A stretch of DNA of 64,000 bases from Exobasidium rhododendri. Taxonomy: Eukaryota > Basidiomycota > Exobasidiomycetes > Exobasidiales > Exobasidiaceae. The notes below the pieces were generated by a model. The model did no database searches and was not told the origin of the DNA. It saw only the letters and a list, made by a program, of their open reading frames with translations. Both the position numbers and the translations under genes were made by a program. Shown here one piece after another: positions 1 through 9,996 of the stretch (positions are counted from its first letter, which is position 1; each line of letters opens with the position of its first letter). The DNA lies in NCBI GenBank assembly GCA_026210745.1, contig CP110631.1:744001-808000 (forward strand), in the 5' to 3' direction.

Positions 1-450
1 ATGATTTCATTACTGTCTGTATGATAAACATCGCCACACGAACAAATCAAAGTCCCTCCCTTTCTCCAGAGTACGAGCTTACCGCCAGCATCACAATCGA
101 TGGTGGTTTCTCCTCGAGCTTGACAGTGACGACTGAAGGCATGAAAGACTTGACAGGCCACCTGATGTGGGACAGGGGCGGAAAGTTTGCCGGATAAGAT
201 GACGTGCTTAGACAGAACTCCGAGTAACCCTTGCGGTACTCTCCTGCCGCTCACAAGTAACTTGATGATGTGCTCAGACTTCTCGTCAATATGTCTTCCA
301 TCTTTGTTGTTCTGTCATCTTCGATCAAGATCATGAAGGGTAGTATCTGCTCTATCAGATACGCTAGCTGACCATCGTGAACTTGGAAACAGATGTCGGT
401 GCAAAATTCGGATCGTTGGCAGGCTCTGGTGCTCTCATCCGTGGAATCAT
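1..450 (-). CDS. Probable partial spliced gene running off the left edge, product unknown
   Basis: Minus-strand model read by eye: exon 1 450..373 (ATG, 26 codons), intron 372..312 (61 nt, weak GTCAGC donor, GACAG acceptor), exon 2 311..1 open to the window edge. Splice phase is 0 on both sides. The roughly 130 residues read so far are protein-like, with a hydrophobic stretch rich in Leu/Val and several Cys/His toward the edge (TLICSCGDVYH). A second possible intron (GTAAGC donor near 82, ATACAG acceptor near 18) would remove part of that Cys-rich end. I do not recognise the family. Weak points are the donor and the lack of the rest of the gene. Confidence 0.4.
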
Positions 451-2258
451 CTTTACGATATGATGTGTCATTTCAATGATGCTATCTTTGCTTCTTGATC
501 ACGGAGAATTCATCACATAGCGAAGCGCATTCGACCGCCACTATTTCGCCAAGCTTATTTAAAACTGCGTCTGGGACATTCTGCGAAATGAATTTGTATG
601 AAGCGGGATCCAGGAAGCTTTCACCGTGAGTCTATCGACCCTGTCATCACTTTTCATGGTCATGTAGGATGTTCCTTCCTGCTACACGCTGCACAATCCT
701 CGGTGGTGCCTCCAAGTAGGGCAAGTGCTGCATGGGCAAGAGTGTTGATGAGAGAGGACAAATTCAAACTAAAACGAATGAAGGAGAGATATGGAAAAGA
801 AAGAAGTACTTTGTCGGGAAGACTGTAATACACATCCCTGTTTCTGCCCTCGCCCGTAAGGTCAGATCTGATAGACGGCCTTTTCCACACAAGGGAACGC
901 TTCTTGCTCTCGTTTGTATTCATGGCTCCGCTCTGCCGCCATCGGCTCCACCTCTCCACGCCACGAAGCAAGGTTGGTTGTGACGGTAAAACTCTATGGT
1001 CACCGTCACCAGGTGACGGTGACCATAGAGTTTTACCCGGCACATACAAATCTGGTTCGTGGCGTAGAGAGGTGACTGGCATGGCGGTGGAACGGGGACG
1101 GCCTCTGAGTATGCCGCGGACATGGATACTTCCTTAGCGGGCTTTTAGGACAAGGGTCGCGCCTTGAATCGCATTGGAGCGCCGTACGCGTCGATCCGAT
1201 TCCCATTCGTTTGTGCCTAAGGTCAGTGCCGAGGTCGGGCTGCGGAGTAGCCACATGCGTTCTGATCACCTGACTTGCTGGAAAAATCGACAGAATCACA
1301 TTTCCAGAAAATATATAAAGGGAACGATTACGGGCATCCATTCTTACTTTTCTCTTCATACTTACCTTGCGCGGATTGTCCTTATCATGCATTGGGAAAT
1401 CGATTTGCGGACTTGATCATTGCACGGCGACACACTTGTCCTCAGTCTTGTCTGCTCATCTTCAATGTGCTCTGCACTTTGAACGTGTTCCATATTTTGC
1501 TTGGCCTCTCTTCCGCTTCGGCGGAGGGGAGGCCTTTTTTGCGTTAGGTCAATCTCTCTCCTCCTGTATAGGTACTGACTAGCTGTGAGTCGAGTACTGT
1601 GCTGAGCTAGTGTCTGGCCAAGCCAGGTACTTGTTGCAATACAATCCGTTTCCTTGCCCCTCTTAGCCTTTGTCTTACTGCTTCGCCTCATTGCGGAGAA
1701 GGGAGTGGCTGTCAGCCCGGGCAGTAGACTAAGACGGCAGTGCTAGGGTGGGGGTGTAGAGCCAGCATCAAATAAGATTGAGGCGCTGCCGGTTTGAGCG
1801 TCCCTCGTATTGGAGATTAATGGGCGAATCGATCTCTTGGAGGATTTGAACGAGAAAAGGGCAGCTCTCCCTTGTCGTGATGCGCAAAGGGGTATGAATC
1901 CAGTGGACATCACTGTACAAACAAGCACGAGACTAAGACAGACTGAGAGGAGATGGAGACTCACGCAAAGAAAGATGTGACTATGCCGAGCAGCGGTCGA
2001 GGTTGTCCACCAGTATCGCTGCGAGTGGACTGACTTGGAACATGGTCTCATCCTTACATCCTTTCCGCTGCGATCTTTTGCTCCTTCTGCTCTTAATTAT
2101 GCATGGCAAGGTCTTTTTCCCCTCAGACACACTGGCAATTTTGCTGGTCTCCCCATCTCGATCCTCATCAACCTGTCTCTCGAGCTGTAGAAGAACAGCG
2201 CGTCACTTTGCCGTTACACGCGTTTGCAAGGGTGTGCTTGCTCCTCCGGAATCCTATG
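451..2258. other. Gene-poor stretch, 1.8 kb
   Basis: Only short open frames are present, without protein-like composition, conserved motifs or convincing splice partners. The one notable structure is the palindrome at 985..1037. A TATA-like ATATATAAAG lies near 1310 without a recognisable downstream gene. Confidence 0.5.
985..1037. repeat. Perfect 53-bp palindrome (26-bp arms, 1-nt centre)
   Basis: Left arm 985..1010 and right arm 1012..1037 are exact reverse complements separated by a single A at 1011. The arms contain repeated TGACGGT/ACCGTCA units, and a further TGACGGT overlaps the left end from 981. The match stops abruptly outside 985..1037. No flanking gene, target-site duplication or transposase was seen. 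Confidence 0.9.
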
Positions 2259-2265
2259 TATAAAT
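2259..2265 (+). promoter_or_regulatory. TATA box candidate of the sorting nexin gene
   Basis: TATAAAT about 200 bp upstream of the ATG at 2466. This is the best TATA match in the upstream region. The implied 5' UTR is about 170 nt. Confidence 0.4.
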
Positions 2266-2465
2266 TTGGGCCTCGGATCCAACTGTTCACTGCCACTTTG
2301 GAGACCAAATCCGGCCCACGTCTTGTCATCAGCCGTCGAAACAACTCTCACTTTTCTCTCTCTTCTCATTCCTAGCATCGTATGATTCGCCTGTGAAAGA
2401 CGACACAGATCAGCTTCTCTCTTTGAAGGGGGCCTCCCAGAGACACAGCATTTGCAGGGACAGAA

Positions 2466-5400
2466 ATGGCACAGGGGGAATCCGGTGTGGAGGCGCGGGA
2501 CGAGGAGAGGAAGGATGTAGGTCTCCCTACGCCGGTGCAGGAGACTGTCGAGGGAGCGGGCGATGGCAGCAGCTCGAAATCTGCCTTTTCAGCACCCAAA
2601 CCCTCCTCGCTCGCAGCCAGTCTCGCCGTACTTGTCATCGGCACACTATTCCGCACAGGATGGACAAATGTCTTGCTGGTCTTGCTATGCTCAACGTGAG
2701 GACAAGTAGTGGCAGTGTGCGTCCAGCGGCTGCGTCGACTGATTACCCCATTCCCTTCCCTTCCTGCTCGTCACAGCCTTCTCCTTCTGAACCCCTGGGT
2801 GAGGACGTTTCTGGAATTAAGATCAATATCGGATCCGTCATCAACGAAAACATCGAACCTCTCGGCGTACGACCCTGCTCGCTTTCTTCTCTCTTTGTAT
2901 CCCACTGAAGTCGCAGGGGAGGATGCAAAAGGGGAGGAGAAGCAGGCCGATTCAGGACCTGCAGCTACAAAGCCGCACAGTAAGACTGCACCCCTGGAAC
3001 AGTCTGAATCGTATGCAGCCTTACGTCGCATGCCTGCCCACCTACGAAGTCCAATAGCCGATCTGGAAGAGTTGATGATCAGGGACTACATCAGCACTTG
3101 GTACGACTATCACAGCTTCGGCGACCAGTCCCTTCCCAATCAAGCTCGATACAGCATCGATCATGCGGTGGGGAGTGTATATGCAGCGATGGAAGATGTT
3201 CGAAATGTCGATGTGACCTCCGAATTGATCCTCACAGCCTCATCTGTTCTCCTGACCACACTTCGAACTCGACGTCTTTATCCTGGGCGAAAGCCAATCT
3301 TCACCTCGAACACGTCCAGAATTGCCGCACTTCGAGATGCTTTGGATCGCATGTTCACAAGGCACCTCAAGAAACAGGATGCCCAATGCGATCTGCTCAA
3401 GATCCTGATGAGAGAGATACTCTGCAAACAAATCTGGAACGCTATCGAAGGGATTGGCAACCCTGACTTCATCAATAGCAAGATTGTCGAATGGGGGGAA
3501 AGTCAGAGGGAAACAGAGGAGCAATCAACTTGGTCAGAAGAGCCGGCGCCATACCAGCATCGAGGCAGTACGGCACGAAGTGTGAATACCTCTGTGCAAC
3601 ACGGTGCCTCTTCTGCTGGTGGTGCAGAGAATGCCACAGAAAGTGTGCCCTCGTCTCCGATGATACCTCGAGCACTCGCTTCTCCGTCGATGGACGGCCA
3701 TACTTTCACCACGAAGCCCCCTCTCAGTCCATCAAACTTGACCCCGCCAAAACCATCGGCAGCCTCTTCAGAGCCGCTGACAAGCCAACCGCGAGCGATG
3801 ACGATGCCGAGTCCTAGTCCGCTGGGGAAGTCGCCAGTAGCGGTCTCAGTGCCTCCCTCTCCACGATTGCACGCTCCCCCTTTACCAAGACGACCACTCT
3901 CTGTCGGTCGCAACAACAACAACATTGGAAGTTCGAGAAGTCCAAGCAACGAGAATAACACCGGATCGCCACAGCCGCCGGCGCTTCCTCTTCGAAAAAA
4001 CACCACGAACAGGGAGACTTTGACGAATCATGAGGATCGTGCAGTGCCAGATCTCATGTCCAATGTCCCCCTCGAAGCGAACAAAGGAATGGTCCTCCCC
4101 GACAGCTTGCAGAACAGTCTCAAGCTCAGCACCTCCTCCACTGCACAAACGTCGGACAATGTCGAAGGGTATCGATTGTCCACCGACAGCAATCACAGTC
4201 GCAGCTTATCAGAGCACGATCAAAACCACGACTACGAAGGAGATCGCACTAGCTACGATCGACAGTATGCCAAGAACAGTCGACAAGGCAATTCATCTAC
4301 CGATTCTTCGTACTATGCTGCTCGATCAAAGCCTTCGTCAAGGCCAGCCAGCTCTGCCTCGGGAGGTATACCACCTGCTCCAGATCTCGCTGAAGTTCTC
4401 TCTGGCGGTACCTCTGCTGGCCTCTCCGCCTTGCGAGACGCTTTTGAAGCATTCCTACATCGTGGAGGAGCAGCAAGTCGAAGTCTCTTCTTCAGCCCTC
4501 CATCCGCTGCAACTGTCTCGTCAGGAGAAGGCGAGACACTGCTGAAGTTACACGTCGGTCTCGCTACGATTGCGAGATTAGTTCCGACCGAACACAGCAA
4601 TGAAGGGGAAGTCTATCGCCAAGATGCGTACAGTATCATTTTGAAAGCATTACATAGCCTTAATCAAGCAGATGACAGTATCGCAGGTAGACCAGTGAGG
4701 GAGGCCTGCTTGGTAGCAGCTCAAAGACTAGACGTAGTGGATGACGGTAGAGTGAGGGAAGTGACGAGACCAGTAGAACTGGCCCTCTGGACTCGATTGC
4801 ATGGCTTGTACGAGCACTTCTGGAAAGAGACGTGCACCCGACCAGCCGGTGGTCGACCCACCGTCAGTAGTCCGACGTTCAATAGCAGTGGAAGAAGTTC
4901 ATTCAGCGCCTCGAGGCCGTCGGAAGAACGATCTAGGCCGAGTATGGATCAATTGCACTATCAACCTAGAAAGAAGGGTTCAACAGCAAATGCGCAAAGC
5001 TCTGTTGTACCGGCTGGTAGTCAAGATTCGCATGTCCCACCCTTCATGGCACGTCCACAATCTACACCACCTAAAGGACCGGCTGCGGGAACGGATAGGA
5101 CTGTGAGCAGCGAAAGAGCAAATAGCCGACAGGAAGAGGCTCAGCAACCTTTGAGCATGACTCAAGCACCTCCCAACGCACCCTCTTACAAAGATGACAT
5201 TGTCACTCGGCCAGTGGCAAGACGAGGCGAGATTCAGCCCTCGAGTGAAGATGAGGAGGACACGAAGGAAGAGGCGACGGCTTCCCTTTCCTCCTCGCAG
5301 AGTGCAATGTATGCGGGCAACACTGTTCCCTCGATTGATATCGCAGTGACGGATGTGTCGCCCAACGCAGATCGACCTGCGATGACTGTCGACATTCGCA

Positions 5401-6752
5401 CCTACGAGGCAATGATAGCTGTCGAAGGGCTAGTCTCTGGCGGGGGTGGGTTTGTGCTACTACGGCAGTGGAAGGACTTTCAGCAACTAGACGAGCAATT
5501 GAACAAGCTGTCTAATCTCCCAGATCTGCCTGTCCGATTGCCTACAATCAAGGGACAGACGAGCTTGACGCTGACGAGAGAAATCGAGCACTACCTCGCT
5601 CAGATCCTGTCGAGCTCAGCGCACGTCGGTACAGAAGCTGTGCAGTACTTTATCGACAAGACACGAGCAGGTGAGCCGAGCAGCAACAAGAGCAGTCTCC
5701 TGATGGACAGTCTGCGAAGTAGCAGTAAAGGTGGCCTGGATCTAGGGAAGAGTCTCGCCAATGGAGTAGGTGGACTCGGCAAGAATGCTATCAGCACTCT
5801 ACAGATGATGCCTGGTAGTGTGGTCAATCTGCGAACAGCGACGAAGAATAGTACTCTGGATCCTCCTGCGAACTCGCCAGAACGGGCAGCCAGTAGACCT
5901 CTCCCCGAAGAGAGGCGAGCGGTTGCTCGGGAGAGAGAGGTGCCGTTGCCAAGGGAGATCAGCAGGGTTCCCGTACGAGCTGCATCCCCGCTTCCACAGC
6001 CACAGCCACCACCACCGCCACCGCCATCGTCCACCGCACCAGCACGACCACAGGAAGGCAGCAGCATCAACAACAGCAACAACAACAACAACAGAAGTAG
6101 TAACAACAACGACAACAACAACAACGCAGCGTCATATGCATCCGAGCTGTCCCCTCAAGACCTCGACAATCTCTTGTCCTGTGCCTTTGCCATTGCGGAT
6201 GAAGCGTTCAATCTGAGTGGTGGATGGACCCTACGACGAGGCCTGTTACGGGTGTTGGAGCAAGTCGTGCGAACGCAGTACTGGTCTAGCATCATGGGCA
6301 TGTTCCACAACTTATCGCACAGCTTGAATGAGGAGCAGATTGGTACCTGGCTCGACCAATTAAAGGACAAGTTCTGGCCCGATGAGAAGAAAGGGAAGAG
6401 CACTGTTCCTCTTTACACAAGTAGCAGTAATAATGGTGGCAACACGAACGGCAGCACAATTGCAGAGGGAAAGGCGGACGGAGTTGGTCCGCATGATGCC
6501 GCCCACCTCGTCGAAGCAGTGGAAGAGACAAAGGAACGGAGTGTTGAAGAGAAGCAAGCTTGTCACCTCAAGGCTAAGAGTATCGTCGTGGCTCAGACTC
6601 CCTCTGGATCGGCTTTCTTTTTAGGTCCTGGTGGAAAGCAGTCTTGTGAGAAAGCGCTGAATCTGTTGCATGAAGAGATCTGCAATCCAGAAACAAGCTT
6701 GGATCTGGTTCTGACCCTGGTTCTCAAGCTGTGTGACATAGTTGCGAGATGA
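2466..6752 (+). CDS. MDM1-like PXA/PX sorting nexin with N-terminal membrane hairpin
   Basis: Spliced model: exon 1 2466..2695, intron 2696..2776 (GTGAGG...TCACAG), exon 2 2777..6752, 1401 aa. Splicing joins two hydrophobic segments (residues about 50-90) into a membrane hairpin, typical of ER-anchored Mdm1/Snx13-type proteins that tether ER to endolysosomal membranes and lipid droplets. The PXA domain is about residues 160-320, the PX phosphoinositide-binding domain about 945-1040 (VDIRTYEAMIAVEGL onward) and the Nexin-C domain about 1215-1395. Long Ser/Pro/Asn-rich disordered linkers lie between them, including an Asn tract before Nexin-C. No RGS domain is visible between PXA and PX, as in yeast Mdm1 and unlike animal Snx13. 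Domain calls are by motif. It is convergent with the CBS/PB1 gene. Confidence 0.85.
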
Positions 6753-7190
6753 GCGGGAAGGCAGAAGAGAGACAGAGAGAGTCACACAGAGCAGTGGGGT
6801 GGTGGCGCATCACGATTGTGTACTGAGGGATGTATATCACAGACGGAATTTGTTTTCTTCTGAAGTATATAGAATCAAATCATTGCTCCAGACGAAGTAG
6901 TGCCGGTGTTGTCCCTTACCCACCTGTCCCTTTCTAATTATCGTATCATCTTCATCGCGATGCCGCCTATTCGAGAGTGACTGAGCAAAGCTTAACAAGG
7001 GACGATGAAAAACTGCTCACCATGAAATGACATTAGCAGACAACTACACTAACTTCTTCAAAGAAGGTCGTTTCGAATGCAGACAGATGTCGGAAAGCAA
7101 TGGTAGAAATTTACGTGAAATAGAAAGAGGGGAGATAGATGGAGAGGAAGATGGAGAGGAAGATGAAGAGGTAAAGAGACATACGTGAGA
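6753..7190. other. Convergent intergenic region
   Basis: Lies between the stop codons of the sorting nexin and CBS/PB1 genes. It holds a short purine-rich direct repeat (GATGGAGAGGAA-like units, about 7137..7170) and AT-rich stretches suited to polyadenylation. No gene seen. Confidence 0.5.
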
Positions 7191-9494
7191 TCACTTTGAA
7201 CGTGTCAAGGCGACAGCAGCCAAGACGGCAACACCCAAGAAGCCAACGGCAGCAGGCAGGGCCAAGTCCTTTGGCAGGAATCCAAACAACAGCTCCTCTT
7301 CTGATGGTGATGACGATGACGATGATGGTGATGCTGCTGATGATTTCGATGTGCCTGCTTTCTTCTTATTCGACGAAGCATTCTTACTTGATTCCTGCTC
7401 CTCTTCATGCTCCTTTTCCTCTTCCTCCTGAACACTCTGCAATTGCTTGTCAATGCTCTCCTTTTGCTTCTTTCGGGTAGACTTGTCCAAATTTTGCTGC
7501 CTTCCCATTGCTTCTTCCCAGCCTCGTCCACCCTGCAACAGAAGGACCACGCGATCCTTACCCTGCTTTCGGACCACCTTGACCGAATCTTGGACGTCAG
7601 AGTCGGCAGTCATCAAGACCAGATCGTCATCGTCGTCCGTGTAGGCCAGATTGAAGTCGTTGGGATTGGGAGCGGCAGCGGCTCCTGCTGCCCCTTCCTC
7701 ACCCTCTCCGCTCGGAGTGGGCAAAGGAGCGTCAAAGAAGGGATCGCCAGCCAATTTGATGCAAACAATCTCCCGAATCGTCTCAAAGGTGTCATACCGT
7801 GCTTGGAAGCGATGCGTCCTGCCACTTGGGGTGACAAACTTAAAGAGGTACGTGCCGTCGTCCACTTCGGCAGGAGCGACAGCAAGTCCGACACCGGATG
7901 CTCCATCGTCACCGTGCGCTACTGCACTTGCACTATCGTTTGGATGCAAGTCTGAGCTGAGATCCGCTTGGGAATATCGATTGGGTGTCTCAGGTCCAGC
8001 TTGCGCGAGACTGGGTTGTTGGCTTCCACTGACGGCACTTTCGTTGTCGTCGCCTGCCCCGGTCCCTCCGCCTACGCTTCCGTTCGTCTGACCAAACGAG
8101 TTCCAGAATCGATTCCACATCGGTCCGCCTCCGCCTTCTTCACTGTTTGTTCCATCGTTCATGCTGTTGATCTGTTCTAGCGTCGCATAGGTCAACTTCA
8201 GGACATCGACTACGCCAACCAGACGACCGTCTACATCGACCACTGGAAGATTGAGGTATCGTCCATCGTGCATCTTTCGCAGAGCCTCTTGAATACTCAG
8301 CGAGGGATCGGCGGTGTCGGGATGTGGTGTCATGACTCGAACAACGCTGCAAGTCTTTGGGTCTAGACCTGCTGCAATGACACGCAATACGACGTCCTTA
8401 CTGGTAAAGATACCAGCAATCTTGCCCGTTGCGCCACCAGTTCCCCCTTCCATGACACAGACGGCAGTCGTGTGGTGCTCCTTCATCATCTTTGCTGCAT
8501 CGCAAACAGTTGTTCTGACGCCAACAGTGCACGGTAATGTCCTACTGTCCAGGATTGTCGTCAAATCGGGTAAGCTCATCTTTTGTCGCAGTGCTTCAAC
8601 GTAGGCAATCATGGTGTTTTGACCTTGTCCGGATGAGGCTTGGGGTCCCCATTCATTCTGAACCCCTTCCAAGGCTGTGTATAGCTTCTGGCTTGATCCA
8701 TGTGCTCTTTCCAGCTTCTCCAAGGCCTCGTAAAAGACTTTGGCAATATCGAGTAGTCCGACAACGTCACCTTCGTCGTTGCAAACGGGAAGATGTCGGA
8801 AACCTCTGGTGACCATCGTGTTCAACGCTTCGGTCGCAGAGGTTGAGTCTCGAGTGACCATAGGATTACGTGTCATAATCGCACTGACGGGTGTTTGGCG
8901 AGCATCACTACCAGCAGCGACGACCTGGACAAGGAAGCTCACTCCGTCAGTGTGTGTCACTCTTCCTCTCTACATCATCTCTCCCAGAGCACTCACTCGG
9001 AAGGCCAAATCCTTGGCAGTAAAGATACCGGCTAGATGCTCGTCGTCATCGACTACCAAGACGCAATCTGTCCTCTTGGCTGCACAAAGTTGACTAGCAT
9101 CTGCTACACTGATGTTTTGAGGTACAGTCAATGCAGGCAAGGGCCTGAGAGCGCTGACAGTCCCTGCAATGATTTGCTTTCCTCCGCTGCGATGACGATT
9201 GCCACGTCGGCCTCCTGCTCCTCCTCCTCCGGCTCCTCCAGCGCTGCCATTTGGAGGTGCACCTATCTTGCCAGTCTTCAGATTGAGTTGGGATTCAATC
9301 TTTTTCCTGATCGCTTCATCTCTGCGGCTTTGACGCTTTCGTGTGTCAAAGGCGTCGCTTCCTGCTGGACTTGCCGTTACGCCTCCACCACCCCCTCCGC
9401 CTCCACGATAAGAAGTCTGACTCATGTTGCTTTGATCGTAGCCAGTATTGACGGTGTTCTGATTCGTCGTAAGAACAGGAATTCGACTTGACAT
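7191..9494 (-). CDS. CBS-domain and PB1-domain protein with C-terminal membrane anchor
   Basis: Exon 1 9494..8997, intron 8996..8925 (72 nt, GTGAGT...TCCAG, phase 0), exon 2 8924..7191, 743 aa. The splice joins LAFR to VVAAG, rebuilding a CBS repeat cut by the intron. Four CBS repeats follow a Gly-rich disordered N-terminus: about residues 118-175, 180-240, 285-360 and 360-415. CBS repeats form pairs that bind adenine nucleotides. A PB1 interaction domain lies at about 520-625, followed by a Glu/Ser/Lys-rich linker and a hydrophobic segment at about 724-740 ending in TRSK, which suggests a tail anchor. This matches the fungal 'CBS and PB1 domain-containing protein' group, of which S. pombe Mug70 is an example as I recall. 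Ligand and pathway are unknown. Confidence 0.88.
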
Positions 9495-9794
9495 TGACGT
9501 GGGGTCAAAGCAAAGGTATACAATGTTGAGGGGCGAGAGTGAGTGTGCAGTCTCTCCTCCCTTCTCTTTGCCGGTCCGAGTCCTGGGCTCGATTCAAAAC
9601 AACAACAGACCTTGCAGAGCAACCCTCCGCTATTGCTGACTCGCGCTCCATTTCAGTCCACGTGGACAGAGACCAACACCGCGCGTGATTTAATATTTAT
9701 CGTCGAGTGGGCCATTGAAGACGTGGCGAATTGATTGCTCTTGGTCTTGAAAAGCTTAAAGTTAGTCTCTCGAGGCGCAGAAATTTGACGGCTT

Positions 9795-9865
9795 TTTCAA
9801 GCCCGATCCTGAAGGTTCTGGTACTTTCTGCACGGACCTAGAACTCCGTCCAGAACGGAAGAAGG
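9795..9865 (+). promoter_or_regulatory. Heat-shock elements upstream of HSP104
   Basis: Units on a 5-bp period: TTC 9796, gcc 9801, aTC 9806, GAA 9811, TTC 9816, GtA 9821, TTC 9826 (lower case marks mismatches). GAAGGTTC at 9811..9818 is a perfect inverted pair. Further GAA units are at 9841, 9853 and 9858. This spacing is what Hsf1 trimers recognise. The cluster ends about 130 bp before the ATG and 30 bp before the TATA box. Confidence 0.7.
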
Positions 9866-9896
9866 CTGGGCGGTCTAAAGCTACCGCCTGTGTACA

Positions 9897-9903
9897 TATA
9901 TAG
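9897..9903 (+). promoter_or_regulatory. TATA box of HSP104
   Basis: TATATAG 100 bp upstream of the ATG at 9997, just downstream of the heat-shock elements. It places the transcription start near 9930. That makes the in-frame GTG at 9907 untranscribed or in the leader, and so decides the start at 9997. Confidence 0.65.
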
Positions 9904-9996
9904 AAGGTGTCATTGACGACAAGAAAGAAGGAGTCTCCTCAACTTTTTACCCTACACACACATCACACACAACCACACACAACCACACACATACGC

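Noticed and set aside
1743-2051. Hydrophobic 102-codon minus-strand frame
   Set aside because: No family resemblance, no splice context, and it lies in the promoter side of the sorting nexin gene.
5600-6124. Leu/Gly-rich minus-strand frame opposite the sorting nexin gene
   Set aside because: Antisense image of the Asn-, Gln- and Pro-rich codons of the real gene.
9907-9996. 30-residue N-terminal extension of Hsp104 from GTG
   Set aside because: Begins 4 nt after the TATA box, is His/Thr low complexity, and the family start MSAEYTDR is at an ATG.
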